A stretch of 64,000 bases of DNA from Bog-756 sp963837805 (lineage in GTDB: Bacteria; Actinomycetota; Acidimicrobiia; Acidimicrobiales; RAAP-2), in contig CAWIOU010000023.1 of assembly GCA_963837805.1 (NCBI GenBank), positions 62,001 to 126,000 of the forward strand. The letters are read 5' to 3'. Both the position numbers and the translations under genes were made by a program. This document shows, piece by piece, positions 1 through 9,132 of the stretch. Below the pieces are notes generated by a model. The model did not search any database and had not been told where the DNA came from. It saw nothing but the letters and a program-made list of their open reading frames with translations. Each line of letters begins with the position of its first letter. The first letter of the stretch is position 1.

Positions 1-2
1 AC

Positions 3-107
3 GCCGAACTGGACTTCGCCCGGGCGGCGGCGGACCGTGCCGGCTGGGGCCTCTTCCGCGATCGGCGACCCGACCTCTACGGTGGCATCAGCGCGACGAC
101 ATCGTGA
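3..107 (+). CDS. C-terminal fragment of an unidentified protein (cut by window edge)
   Basis: Thirty-four in-frame codons run from the window edge to a TGA at 105-107. The peptide (ELDFARAAADRAGW... ending SATTS) reads like the amphipathic C-terminal tail of a soluble enzyme. Its stop overlaps the GTG start of the next gene in a GTGA junction, the usual sign of translational coupling in this genome. The rest of the gene lies outside the window, so no function can be assigned. Confidence 0.5.
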   Translation, partial: AELDFARAAADRAGWGLFRDRRPDLYGGISATTS

Positions 108-1258
108 ACCTGCGCCCCGTCGGATGGGTCTTCGTGCTCTTCGGCATCTTCTGGGGCGGCTGGGCGGTGGCGGCCGTCGATGTCGAGCGGTCCCTGCACC
201 TCTCGACGGGAGGCTTCGGCCTCCTCCTCTCGCTGGCGCTGGTGGGTGCGGCCACCTCGAATGCGGTGGGCGGCCCGCTGTGCGAGCGGTTCGGGACCGG
301 CCGGGTGCTCGGAACGGCGCTGCTGGCTTGGTCGGTGGTCCTCGCCCTCGGCGCCGGGGTGCGGGTGCCGGTGGCCATGGAGCTGCTGATCATCGTCATG
401 GTGGCCACCGCCGGCCTCATCGACATCGCCATCAACGTGGCCGCCACTGCGGCACTGGCGGACCGGCCGGGGCGGCTGGTCGCCTTCCATGCCCGGTTCA
501 ACGGAGGGGCGGCGGCGGGAGCCGCGCTCACCGGGGTCCTCCTGGGAGTGGGCGCGTCGTGGCGCTGGCTGTGGATCGGCGTCGCCGTCGTCGCCGTCGG
601 GCTGGGGGTGGTGTGCGGGCGGGCCAGACTTCCCGCCGGTGACCCGGGCGACCAGGTGCCGCTCGGAGGCACGTTCGCGCTGCTCCGCCGCGAACACCTC
701 CTGTTGGTGGCGGGAGCCTTCGCGCTGGCCGCCATGGTCGAAGGCGGGATCGAACTCTGGGGCGTGCTGTTCCTGCGGACCTACCTCTCGTCGGGTCTCC
801 TGATCGGGGCGGGAGGCGCCGTGCTCGGCTATTCGGTCGCCGCCCTGGCCCGGTTCACGCTGGGGCCCACCGTCGGCAGCAAGGGCTCGGGGCGGGGCGT
901 GATGCTCGGGGCGGGCGCCGCCGCCGTCGGCGTGGCCGTGCTGGCGACGGCGGGGACGGCGGTGTTCGCCGCCATCGGCCTGGTCCTGGCCGCCGGGGGC
1001 ATCTCGATGTGCTGGCCCCTCCTCCTGGCCCAGGCCGGGGCGGGTCGCTCCCGGGCCGGAGCGGTGGTCGGTGCCGTGTCGGCCGTCGGCTACCTCGGCC
1101 TGGTCATGGGACCGGCGGTGGTCGGATGGGTGGCCGAGGCGATCGGCCTGCGGGCCGCCCTCGGAGTGCTCGGTGCCGCCGCCGTCATCGTCGCCCTCGT
1201 CCCCACCCGATCGAAGAGCTTCTCCCCACCGGCGTCACTCCCGCGACCGGTGCGGTGA
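104..1258 (+). CDS. MFS transporter
   Basis: This 384-residue integral membrane protein has about ten to twelve hydrophobic segments rich in Gly, Ala, Val and Leu, starting with VFVLFGIFWGGWAVA near residue 10. Length and the glycine-rich helix-packing motifs match the major facilitator superfamily, including a GPLCERFGTGRVLG stretch after the second helix that resembles the MFS motif A loop. It would move a small solute across the cytoplasmic membrane; the substrate is unknown. The GTG start overlaps the stop of the upstream gene, so the two are probably one operon. Its 3' end overlaps the convergent amidase by 24 bp. Confidence 0.8.
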   Translation: MNLRPVGWVFVLFGIFWGGWAVAAVDVERSLHLSTGGFGLLLSLALVGAATSNAVGGPLCERFGTGRVLGTALLAWSVVLALGAGVRVPVAMELLIIVMVATAGLIDIAINVAATAALADRPGRLVAFHARFNGGAAAGAALTGVLLGVGASWRWLWIGVAVVAVGLGVVCGRARLPAGDPGDQVPLGGTFALLRREHLLLVAGAFALAAMVEGGIELWGVLFLRTYLSSGLLIGAGGAVLGYSVAALARFTLGPTVGSKGSGRGVMLGAGAAAVGVAVLATAGTAVFAAIGLVLAAGGISMCWPLLLAQAGAGRSRAGAVVGAVSAVGYLGLVMGPAVVGWVAEAIGLRAALGVLGAAAVIVALVPTRSKSFSPPASLPRPVR

Positions 1259-2656
1259 ACCCGGGGCCACCATCGGCCAGGCCCACTCCCGCTCGGCCAC
1301 CAGGGCCACATCCAACAGGAGCTGTTCGTGATGATGGGCGGACAGGACCTGCAGGCCGACGGGAAGACCGTCGACCAGTCCGGCGGGGATGCTGACCGCG
1401 GGACTGCCGTTGAGGTTCGACGGCGCGGTGAGGGCGGCACTGTTCATGATGGCGCGTGAGAAGCCGAGCTCGTGGATGAGGTCGGCGCCGGGGATGGTGG
1501 AGGGCGGCGGCCCTTCGGCGGCGAAGGCCACGTCGGGATTGCTCGAGCACATGACCACGTCGGCTTGGGCGAAGAGATCGGCCATCGCCTCGTTGAGCTG
1601 ACGGCGGTACGACTCGATGGAGGCCGCCTTCTCCAACGTGTACCGCTCCATGGCCGCCCGGAGCCCGGCCTTCATCTCCCTCGACAGCTCGTCCACCCGA
1701 TCGGGATAGGCGCTCCCCAGATCGGCGACGAAACCGACCTGTCCGGCCATGGCCCATTGGCCGCGCAGCGGAGGGAGGGCCGGGTGGGCATCGACGATCC
1801 GCAGTCCCGCCCTCCGGGCCAGGTCCTCGGCCATGGACGCCACCTGGTCGGCCACCTCACCCCGCACCCGGGCGATGCCCAGGTCGGGAAGGATGGCCAC
1901 CGTCCTCCCGGCCAGGTCGATGGTTCCCAGCCCCGCCTCCCATCCGTCGACCCGGGGCAGGCTGAGCGGATCGCGCTGGTCGAATCCGTTGCCCGAGTCG
2001 AAGTAGCGGGCCGTGTCCCGCACCGAGCGGCTCAGGCAACCGATGACCGTGGTCATCGGTTGCAGGCCGGCCCACGGTCCCTTGGGGATCCGCCCATAGG
2101 TGGCCTTCAGTCCGAAGAGACCGGTGAATCCGGCCGGGATGCGGATGGATCCTCCCCCGTCGCTCCCGGTGGCCAGGGGCAGCAGCCCGCCGGCCACGGC
2201 GGCGGCGGAACCTCCCGACGAACCGCCGGGGGTGCGGGCTTGGTCCCACGGGTTGCCGGTCGTCCCGTGCAGCTCGGTCGACGTGCAGTTGATACCGCCG
2301 AACTCACTGGCTGTCGTCTGGGCCGCCAGCACGGCCCCGGTGGCCCGCAAGCGTGCCACCGACGTGGCGTCGTGGTCGGACACCCGGTCCTCGAAGAGCA
2401 CGGAGGCATCGGAGGCGGGCCAGCCCTCGACCCGCTCCAGCTCCTTGACCCCGACGGGCACGCCCCCGAACGGCAGCGACACATCCGCGTTCCTGGCCGC
2501 GTCACGCGCCCGATCGAAGTCGGTGTGGCTGAAGGCATTGAGGGGGGAGCGACCGATGGCGTCGATGCAGGCGTCGAGAGCCTCGAGCGGCGAGATGACC
2601 CCGGCCCGGAACCCGTCGACCAGGCTGCAGGCGTCATCCATCCACGGAGCGGGCAT
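1235..2656 (-). CDS. Amidase (amidase-signature family)
   Basis: This 473-residue protein carries the full amidase signature. The Ser-cisSer-Lys triad is visible as the Lys of VGVKE (about residue 75), the cis-Ser of GGSSGGSAAA and the nucleophile Ser of GSDGGGSIRIPA (about 160-190), followed by GLFGLKATYGRIP. It should hydrolyse a carboxamide in the cytoplasm; many homologues are annotated as GatA-like, but no GatB or GatC is nearby, so a catabolic amidase is more likely. A longer frame begins at 2767, but that would run into the divergent gene at 2737, so the ATG at 2656 is preferred. Its 3' end overlaps the MFS gene tail to tail. Confidence 0.85.
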   Translation of the reverse strand: MPAPWMDDACSLVDGFRAGVISPLEALDACIDAIGRSPLNAFSHTDFDRARDAARNADVSLPFGGVPVGVKELERVEGWPASDASVLFEDRVSDHDATSVARLRATGAVLAAQTTASEFGGINCTSTELHGTTGNPWDQARTPGGSSGGSAAAVAGGLLPLATGSDGGGSIRIPAGFTGLFGLKATYGRIPKGPWAGLQPMTTVIGCLSRSVRDTARYFDSGNGFDQRDPLSLPRVDGWEAGLGTIDLAGRTVAILPDLGIARVRGEVADQVASMAEDLARRAGLRIVDAHPALPPLRGQWAMAGQVGFVADLGSAYPDRVDELSREMKAGLRAAMERYTLEKAASIESYRRQLNEAMADLFAQADVVMCSSNPDVAFAAEGPPPSTIPGADLIHELGFSRAIMNSAALTAPSNLNGSPAVSIPAGLVDGLPVGLQVLSAHHHEQLLLDVALVAEREWAWPMVAPGSPHRSRE

Positions 2657-2736
2657 CGACGCCGACGGTAGCCCTTCGATGGCCGGACCGCCCACGGACG
2701 GGTGCCGGCGACCGGTCCCGTCGGTACGCTGCCAAG

Positions 2737-3729
2737 GTGAAGACGGGCGATCTGACCACGCCGGCACTGGTCGTGGACGGCGACCTCCTGGACGCCAATC
2801 TGGCCACGATGTCAGCCGCCCTTCCCGGGCCGCGCCTCCGTCCCCACGTCAAGGCGCACAAGTGCCGCGCGCTGGCCGCCCGGCAGGCCGCCAACGGTCA
2901 CCGCGGCTTCACCTGCTCGACCATGGCCGAGATGGAGGGCATGGCCAACGCCGGCCTCGGTGACGACCTCCTCCTGGCCAACGAGGTGGTGGACGCCACC
3001 CGACTGGGCGCGCTGGTCCGCCGGGGGGCACGAGTGACCGTCGCCGTCGACTCCGACGAGACGGTCGACGCCGCCGCCTCGGCCGGGGTTCCCGAGGTCC
3101 TGATCGACGTGAACGTCGGACTCCCCCGCTGCGGATGCCTCCCCGCGGACGCCGGACGGCTGGCCGATCGCGCCCGACGCCGGGGCCTGGAGGTCCGGGG
3201 GGTGATGGGCTACGAGGGCCACCTGGTGGGCCTGGTCGATCGGGCGGTGCGCACCGAGATGCTCGAGGCGTCCATGGACCTCCTCATCCAGGCTCATCGG
3301 CAGGTGGGCGGCGGGGTGGTCTCGGCGGGCGGGACGGGCACCTACGACATCAACCGCTGGGCCACCGAGATCCAGGCCGGCTCCTACGCCCTCATGGACA
3401 CCGCCTACGGAAAGCTCGGCCTTCCCTTCGCCCAGGCACTCACCGTGCTGGCCACGGTGATCTCGGTGTCGGCCGGGTGGGCTGTGGGCGACTGCGGCCT
3501 CAAGGCCCTGGGCATGGACCACGGTGACCCTTCCATCGACGGGTCGACCGTGCTCTTCTGTTCCGACGAGCACATCACCTTCGTCCCGGAACGCCCGGTG
3601 CGGGTCGGGGACCGCATCCGAGTCGTGCCCGCCCACGTGGATCCGACCGTGGCCTACCACCGGTTCCTGCACCTGGTCGACGGCGACGACGTGGTCGAGC
3701 AGTGGCCGGTGGACCTCCGGGGCTGGTGA
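2737..3729 (+). CDS. DSD1-family PLP enzyme, probable D-threonine aldolase type
   Basis: This 330-residue fold-III PLP enzyme has an alanine-racemase-like N-terminal barrel and a D-serine-dehydratase-like C-terminal domain. The PLP lysine lies in RPHVKAHK near residue 42, after the family's TPALVVDGD start. The C-terminal metal site reads PAHVDPT: D-serine dehydratases have His-x-Cys here and D-threonine aldolases His-x-Asp. The Asp favours a metal-dependent D-3-hydroxy-amino-acid aldolase that makes glycine and an aldehyde. The start is the GTG at 2737, 80 bp from the divergent amidase start. Reaction type is inferred from this motif. Confidence 0.8.
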   Translation: MKTGDLTTPALVVDGDLLDANLATMSAALPGPRLRPHVKAHKCRALAARQAANGHRGFTCSTMAEMEGMANAGLGDDLLLANEVVDATRLGALVRRGARVTVAVDSDETVDAAASAGVPEVLIDVNVGLPRCGCLPADAGRLADRARRRGLEVRGVMGYEGHLVGLVDRAVRTEMLEASMDLLIQAHRQVGGGVVSAGGTGTYDINRWATEIQAGSYALMDTAYGKLGLPFAQALTVLATVISVSAGWAVGDCGLKALGMDHGDPSIDGSTVLFCSDEHITFVPERPVRVGDRIRVVPAHVDPTVAYHRFLHLVDGDDVVEQWPVDLRGW

Positions 3730-3741
3730 CCGGCGGTCCGG

Positions 3742-4612
3742 TCAGGAGGCGCCGACCCGGTACGGCTCCATGTCGATCCCCGGGTAGCGGAGGGCGACAT
3801 CGGAAAGAGTCTGCTCGGTCCAGTAGTCGTGGCCCGGTCGGGGGAATCCGAAGAGATCCCGCTCCCTGACCGTGCACTGGGGCAGCAACTTGGCCCACCG
3901 TTGGGGTGACTGCTTGGGCCAGGCCATCTTCCCGCCCCAGGTCGTCCCCCGCACCTGGTAGTCGGCCAGGATCGAGAAGCGGGACGACCGCGGACCGGTG
4001 AGGTTGGAACCCCGGTGGAGGATGTCGGTCCGGTACACGAGCAGGCTCCCGGCCGGCCCGACCAACGGCACCTCGCGCTCGGCCAGAGCGCCGAAGTCGA
4101 GGTAGAGCGGGGTGAAGGGCACGTCCTTCCCGTCCTCGAAGGGGACGATCCGGGTCGGCCCGTCGTCCTCGGTGACGTCGGAGAGGTAGATGAACGTGGT
4201 CAGTTGCTGATAGCGGCGGTCCGGCCGCGGCACCACCAGGCTGTGGCTGCCGTAGTCCCGGTGCAGGGGCTGGTCGTAGTCGGCGGCACCCCCGTACTTG
4301 GCCCACAGCTCGACCTTGTACAGATGGAGGTCGTCCGTCCCGAGGTAGCGCTCGGCGGCATCCACCAGGTCGGGATGGAAGGCCAGTCGGTTGAGGTCCC
4401 AGGACCGGTACGGGAACTCCTCGACGCCGCCGAATTGGTCGCCGGCGTAACGCGGATGGTCGGCCGGAGCGCCGAAGTAGTCCTCGGGCGTCGGGAAGTG
4501 CAGCCACAGCGCCTGCTGCGCGGCGCGGAAGTTCGTCGGGGGCGAGGAAGCCTTCGACGATGGTGAACCCGTGATCACGCACCTCGTCGAGATTGGCATC
4601 CGGGACCCGCAC
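3742..4612 (-). pseudogene. Phytanoyl-CoA dioxygenase family protein, frameshifted
   Basis: The PhyH family comprises Fe(II)/2-oxoglutarate oxygenases. The coding sequence is split over two frames. From the GTG at 4612 one frame reads RVPDANLDEVRDHGFTIVEG up to APDEL. The rest (RAAQQALWLHFPTPEDYFG to the stop at 3742) is in another frame. Removing one G of the GG at 4527-4528 restores DELRAAQQ and gives a protein of about 289 residues, normal for the family. The iron ligands are present: HRD in QPLHRDYGSHS and the distal His in TDILHRGSN. Apart from this point the frame is clean, so a recent lesion or a sequence error are both possible. It diverges from the alcohol dehydrogenase gene by 80 bp. 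Confidence 0.8.
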
Positions 4613-4691
4613 CGCCGGCCATCCTAGGCCGCGGGCCGGACTACGTCCTCCCTCCCGGCCACGGATCCGAAAAACGACCTACGCTGACCGG

Positions 4692-5879
4692 GTGCGCGCC
4701 GTCCAGTTCGACATGGCTGACCCTGCGTTTCCGGCATCGCTGGTCGAACTGCCCGAGCCCGACCTTCCCGGAGCGGGGTGGGCCCGCGTGGCGGTCACCA
4801 CCGGGGGCATCTGCGGCAGCGATCTCCACCTCTTCGCCCACAACACCGGCCCGTCCCCCACACTGGCGGCACTGGGCGCGTTCCCCTTCGTCCTGGGTCA
4901 CGAGATCGCCGGCCGTGTGGTGGAGGCCGGGACCGGTTGCCCGTGGCCGGAGGGGACACGGGTGGCCGTCGACCCGTGCATCCCGTGCCTGCCCCGGGGC
5001 ATCGATCCACCGTGCGCGAATTGCGCCCGCGGCTGGACGTCGTCGTGCCTCAACCTGGACAGCAGGATCGTCAGCAGTGGACGCTCGCTCGGGTTCACCA
5101 CCAACCTCGGGGGCGGATGGAGCGAGCAGGTGCTGGCCCACGTCTCGATGCTGCACCCCCTCCCCGACGAGGTGCCCGACCAGGCCGCCTGCCTGCACGA
5201 GCCGATCTCGATCGCCTGCCACGGCCTCCTGCGGGCCCCGCCCGACGATGGTGACCCGGTGCTGGTGGTGGGGGCGGGCATCATCGGCCTGGCCTCGGTG
5301 GCCGCGCTCAAGGGGCTCTTCCCCCGCTGCCCTGTGACCGTGCTGGCCCGGCACCCCCACCAGGCCGAGGCCGCCGTGGCCTGCGGAGCGGACCACGTGG
5401 TGAGGACCGATCCGAAGAACGCCCACTTCGAGGAATTGGCTCACCTGGTCGGCGCCCGGGTGGTGGGCCGGAAAGCCCACGTCATGTTGATGGGCGGCTT
5501 CCCTCACGTGATCGAGGCGGTCGGATCGCCCCAGTCGGTCACCGAGGCCCTGCGGGCCGTGGCCCATCGGGGCACCGTGCTCCTGCTCGGGGCGGCGGGG
5601 ATCAGCGAGGTCGACCTGACCCCGATCTGGTACAAGGAAGCCGCCCTGGTCGGATCGATCGACCACACGGTCGATGCCGGCTCGGCGCCGGGGCTGGCCG
5701 GCGCCCCGGACCGTCACTCGGTCGATCGCGCCCTCGACGTCCTCGCCTCCGGCCTCTTCCCCCACGACGTCGTCGTCACCCACGAGTTCCCGCTCGACGG
5801 GTACCGCCAGGCGGTGGAGACGGCGATCGACCGAGACACGAGCCATGCCATCAAAGTCGTCTTCCGCCCCTCGGCGTGA
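4692..5879 (+). CDS. Zinc-dependent alcohol dehydrogenase (MDR superfamily)
   Basis: This 395-residue medium-chain dehydrogenase has the catalytic zinc Cys in GGICGSDLH (about residue 36) and the GHEIAGRVVE motif. A four-Cys structural zinc lobe lies at CIPCLPRGIDPPCANC to SSC. The Rossmann motif is VVGAGIIGLASVAAL. It should oxidise a secondary alcohol or polyol with NAD(P)+. The GTG at 4692 is chosen because the family begins with the MRAVQFD-type strand; the frame stays open upstream but has no conserved sequence. The SDR follows after 22 bp with a strong ribosome site, so the two dehydrogenases are probably co-transcribed. Confidence 0.85.
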   Translation: MRAVQFDMADPAFPASLVELPEPDLPGAGWARVAVTTGGICGSDLHLFAHNTGPSPTLAALGAFPFVLGHEIAGRVVEAGTGCPWPEGTRVAVDPCIPCLPRGIDPPCANCARGWTSSCLNLDSRIVSSGRSLGFTTNLGGGWSEQVLAHVSMLHPLPDEVPDQAACLHEPISIACHGLLRAPPDDGDPVLVVGAGIIGLASVAALKGLFPRCPVTVLARHPHQAEAAVACGADHVVRTDPKNAHFEELAHLVGARVVGRKAHVMLMGGFPHVIEAVGSPQSVTEALRAVAHRGTVLLLGAAGISEVDLTPIWYKEAALVGSIDHTVDAGSAPGLAGAPDRHSVDRALDVLASGLFPHDVVVTHEFPLDGYRQAVETAIDRDTSHAIKVVFRPSA

Positions 5880-5901
5880 AGCGATCGCCACCGGAGGAAC
5901 C

Positions 5902-6720
5902 ATGAACGGCTTGCAGGGTAGGTGCGTGATCGTCACCGGAGCGGCCTCGGGTATCGGGGCGGCCTGTGCCACCCGGCTGCTGGCCGAGGGGGCTCGGGTG
6001 GTCGGTGCCGATCTGGAGGACCTCCCGGCCGGCCCGACCGGGGACGCCCCGGGCGACGGGACCTGGGACTTCCACCTGGTCGACGTGGCCGACGAGGAGG
6101 CGGTGGTCGGGCTGGTGGACGCAGCCGTCGGCTTCGGGGGTCGGGTCGACGGCGTGGTCCACGCCGCCGGGGTGGCCGGCGGGGGTCCGGTGCACATGCT
6201 CCCGAAGGAGGAATGGGACCGGGTGGTCGGGATCAACCTGACCGGGACCTACCTGGTGGCCAAGCACGTCATCAAGGCCATGCTGGCCCAGCCCCCGGTC
6301 GGCGAGTCGCGGGGTGCGGTCGTCACCATGGCCAGCATCGAGGGCCTCGAGGGCACGGCCGGCGGGAGCGCCTACAGCGCGTCCAAGGGTGGGGTCGTGC
6401 TCCTGACCAAGAGCATGGCCATCGACTATGCCGGGCGGGGCATCCGGGTGAACGCGGTCTGCCCCGGCTTCATCGACACCCCGATGACCCGGCGGGTGTT
6501 CGACGGGCCGGGGATGGAGGAAGCCAAGTCCAGCGCCATCGGCGAACACAAGATCCGCCGCCTCGGGCGGCCCGGGGAGATCGCCGCCGCCGCCGCCTTC
6601 CTGCTGTCGGACGACGCCTCATTCATCACCGGCCATGCCCTGCCGGTCGACGGGGGGTTCACCGCCGGCCGGGATCACGGCGTGACCGAGATGCTCGGGC
6701 TCTCCGGCCCCGAACGCTGA
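5902..6720 (+). CDS. SDR family NAD(P)-dependent oxidoreductase
   Basis: This 272-residue short-chain dehydrogenase has the nucleotide motif TGAASGIG near residue 12, the HAAG motif, an active Ser in the TMASIEG strand, and catalytic YSASK. PGFIDTPMTRRVF fits the substrate loop of classical SDRs. It starts at an ATG preceded by GGAGGA at 5893-5898. It lies 22 bp downstream of the zinc alcohol dehydrogenase and probably works on a related hydroxy/oxo substrate. The substrate cannot be told from the sequence. Confidence 0.85.
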   Translation: MNGLQGRCVIVTGAASGIGAACATRLLAEGARVVGADLEDLPAGPTGDAPGDGTWDFHLVDVADEEAVVGLVDAAVGFGGRVDGVVHAAGVAGGGPVHMLPKEEWDRVVGINLTGTYLVAKHVIKAMLAQPPVGESRGAVVTMASIEGLEGTAGGSAYSASKGGVVLLTKSMAIDYAGRGIRVNAVCPGFIDTPMTRRVFDGPGMEEAKSSAIGEHKIRRLGRPGEIAAAAAFLLSDDASFITGHALPVDGGFTAGRDHGVTEMLGLSGPER

Positions 6721-6731
6721 CAGCCCGATCG

Positions 6732-7493
6732 CTACTGGTGGGCCACCCAGTTCCACCGGGTGGACAACGCGTCGAGGAACCCGGGGAGATCGAACGGTCC
6801 GTTGCCGTCCATGTCGAAGAGCCGGAGGCCCACGTCCTGACAGAGGAGCTTGTAGATCTCCTCCGAGGCCCCGGCCCGGAACCCGTGTTCGAACGCGATG
6901 ACCGGCTTCGCCCGTCGCAGCGTCTCGACGGCGCCCTCGAGCACCAACTGTTCGGCCCCCTCGACATCGATCTTCACGAAGTCCGGCAGCCAGCCGTCGG
7001 GGAGGTGCCCGTCGAGGCGCTCGGTGGCCACCGTGATCACCTCGGTGCGGGTCCCGCCCGGATCGCTGCCCGGTGTCCGATGGTCGAGCAGTCCGCTGAG
7101 TCCCTGCATCCCGGGATCGAGGACGTGGACGAACTGGGTCAGCCCGTCCCGGTCTGACAGCGCCCGCTGGCGTATCTCGACGGTCGGGAACTCGCGGGTC
7201 AGCTTCTCGTACAAGCCCGGAATGGGCTCGTAGGCGATGTGGTGCCCACCAGGGGCCACCCGCCGGATGTCGCGGAGGAAGATGCCCTGGTTGGCACCCA
7301 CCTCGAGACAGTTCGACCGGGCGCGCAGCCCGAACCGGAGGAGCAGCTTCAGGTGGAAGTCGTCCTTGCGGTTGCGGCGGGCGACCGGGTTGCTGCGGTC
7401 GCCGTTGAGGAGGTCGACCAGACGGTCCCGGCCCCGGGCCACCGCCTTGCGGGCACCGACCCGGTCGGCCCATCCCCCCAGTTCCTGCCGCAC
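6732..7493 (-). CDS. FkbM family methyltransferase
   Basis: This 253-residue SAM-dependent methyltransferase has the FkbM hallmarks: motif I LEVGANQGIFL (about residue 64), the acidic YEPIP strand, and the late FVKIDVEGAE motif (about residue 168). Family members O-methylate sugars, polyketides or glycopeptides; the acceptor here is unknown. The start is a GTG at 7493 that gives a normal family length. It converges on the SDR gene with an 11-bp gap and diverges from the phosphotransferase gene with about 190 bp between. Confidence 0.82.
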   Translation of the reverse strand: MRQELGGWADRVGARKAVARGRDRLVDLLNGDRSNPVARRNRKDDFHLKLLLRFGLRARSNCLEVGANQGIFLRDIRRVAPGGHHIAYEPIPGLYEKLTREFPTVEIRQRALSDRDGLTQFVHVLDPGMQGLSGLLDHRTPGSDPGGTRTEVITVATERLDGHLPDGWLPDFVKIDVEGAEQLVLEGAVETLRRAKPVIAFEHGFRAGASEEIYKLLCQDVGLRLFDMDGNGPFDLPGFLDALSTRWNWVAHQ

Positions 7494-7686
7494 GCCGGAA
7501 GCCTAATGCGCGGCCCGGCAAGCTGGGAGGCCTGCACTGAGCGCCATCCACGGTGAGCCGGTACAACGTCGGCAGAGCTGCGAGGGCCACCCATTCCGAC
7601 GATGGCGCGCCGCGGACCGCGACGCGTTGCTCGCGGTGACCTCGGGGGTATCGTTCCGCCATGTCACCGGGTGGAGGGCTTCGACC

Positions 7687-8478
7687 GTGACCGAGGCAGA
7701 GATCCCGCTGACCGGGGGGACGCTCAATGCGGTGGTCCGGGTGGGCGCCACCGTGCGCCGATCGGCGGGACCCTGGACACCCACCATCCAACTACTCCTC
7801 CAGCACGTCCGCGACCGCGGCTTCAACCTCGCCCCTGCGCCGCTCGGCTTCGACGGCAAGGGCCGCGAGATCGTCTCCTTCGTCCCGGGCACCACCGTGG
7901 GCTGGGAGCTTCCGTGGCCGGAGCTCATCCGCGACGAGGACCTGCTCGCCCAGGTGGGGGCGGCCACCGCCCGGTATCACCGGGCGGTGGCCGACTTCCG
8001 CCCCACCGGGGTGGTGCCCTGGCACTCCGGTCCGGCCCCGCTCGGACCGACCGAGCTGGTCTGCCATCACGATCTGGCGCCGTACAACGTCGTCGTGGCC
8101 GACGGCCGGCTCGTGGGCATCATCGACTGGGATCTGGCCGGTCCGGGGAACTGCCTGTCCGACTTGGCCTTCGTCGCCTGGCAGTGGGTCCCCCTGCACG
8201 GTCCTTCGGTGACGACGTTCCTGGGCTGGACCCGACCGCCGGACCGGGTGCGGAGACTCCGCCTGCTCCTCGACGCCTACGGCCTCCGCGACCGTGCCGG
8301 CTTCATCGACCGTGTCGTGGAACGGATCGGCTACAACCGGGACATCATGACCAGTCGGGCGGCGGCCGGAGACGAGGCCTACCAGAGCCTGGTCGAGCAG
8401 GGGCACGTGGCCGGAATGGACGAGGCCCTCGACTTCCTGGCCCGGGAGGGTCCCCACCTCCAGGCCCAACTCTCGTGA
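7687..8478 (+). CDS. Phosphotransferase (aminoglycoside phosphotransferase/choline kinase fold)
   Basis: The protein has 263 residues and an APH-type kinase core. The catalytic-loop Asp lies in CHHDLAPYN (about residue 139) and the metal-binding Asp in IIDWDLAG. The N-terminal lobe has a long hydrophobic stretch around the FVPGTTVGWE hinge, typical of the phosphotransferase enzyme family. The GTG at 7687 is preferred because GGAGGG lies 8 bp upstream; the frame can be extended to 7627 without such a site. It overlaps the following GNAT gene in a GTGA junction. The substrate is unknown; resistance should not be assumed. Confidence 0.78.
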   Translation: MTEAEIPLTGGTLNAVVRVGATVRRSAGPWTPTIQLLLQHVRDRGFNLAPAPLGFDGKGREIVSFVPGTTVGWELPWPELIRDEDLLAQVGAATARYHRAVADFRPTGVVPWHSGPAPLGPTELVCHHDLAPYNVVVADGRLVGIIDWDLAGPGNCLSDLAFVAWQWVPLHGPSVTTFLGWTRPPDRVRRLRLLLDAYGLRDRAGFIDRVVERIGYNRDIMTSRAAAGDEAYQSLVEQGHVAGMDEALDFLAREGPHLQAQLS

Positions 8479-8777
8479 CCGACGGCGGGGGCCGGATCGT
8501 CGACGACCGGGACCACCGGTTCGTCCTCGAGGACGATGACCGCGCCGAGCTGGTCTACCGGATCAACGGCCGCCGGCTGGTGCTCATCCACACCGAGGTC
8601 CCCGAAGAGCTCCGTGATCGGGGGATCGCCGGCCGGTTGGTCGGTGCCGCCGTGGCCCGCGCCGCCGACGAGGGGCTGACCGTGGTCCCCCTGTGCCCGT
8701 ACGCCAGTCAGTGGCTGACAGAGCACCCCGAGGTGAGCGCCACCGTCACCGTCGACTGGGGCGCGGCTCGTTCATAG
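8475..8777 (+). CDS. Small GNAT-family N-acetyltransferase (YjdJ/Gtn10 type)
   Basis: This 100-residue protein matches the compact GNAT class: the acceptor strand HTEVPEELRDRGIAG is followed by the acetyl-CoA loop with R-D-R-G-I-A-G, then VVPLCPYASQWL. Length and motif order are those of the one-domain YjdJ-like enzymes. Its GTG start overlaps the stop of the phosphotransferase gene, so it is translationally coupled to that gene. The last six bases overlap the end of the convergent DksA-like gene. The substrate is unknown. Confidence 0.75.
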   Translation: MTDGGGRIVDDRDHRFVLEDDDRAELVYRINGRRLVLIHTEVPEELRDRGIAGRLVGAAVARAADEGLTVVPLCPYASQWLTEHPEVSATVTVDWGAARS

Positions 8778-9132
8778 GGTCGCGGGCCCGCCGGCATCGG
8801 CCGCCGCCGCCTCCTCGGCGGTCAGCTCGGCGGTGGGGTCGGCCTCGAGGCGCTCGTCGGGAATGGGCAGACCGGTCCGCACCGAATACCCGTAGGTGCC
8901 GGCTTCGAGCCGCTTCTCCGCCCGACCGATGGCCGCCAGCCGGGCCTGCAATTCGAGCCGCGACGGAGTCGTCGGCGATCTCCCCGGTCAGCGGTTCGGC
9001 GGAATCGAACATGTCCCCGGGCGCGTCGGCCGCCGTCCGGTCGTCCCCCTGCTCCTCGGTCAGCCCGGCCAGCAGTCGCTGTGTCCGTCGGCGCTCGTCG
9101 CCCAACAGCCGGCTCGCCTTGTCGTGATCCAT
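8772..9132 (-). pseudogene. TraR/DksA-like protein, frameshifted
   Basis: From the ATG at 9132 the frame reads MDHDKASRLLGDERRRTQRL and continues through MFDSAEPLTGEIADDS, the coiled-coil arm typical of DksA/TraR-type proteins. Near 8951-8962 the homology moves to another frame: ELQARLAAIGRAEKRLEAGT, then YGYSVRTGLPIPDERLEADP, ending at the TGA at 8772. One extra base would explain it. The restored protein is about 119 residues. The zinc-finger cysteines of classical DksA are missing (YGYSVRTG), as in the Cys-less subgroup. Such proteins bind the RNA polymerase secondary channel. It may be a real lesion or a base error. Confidence 0.6.
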
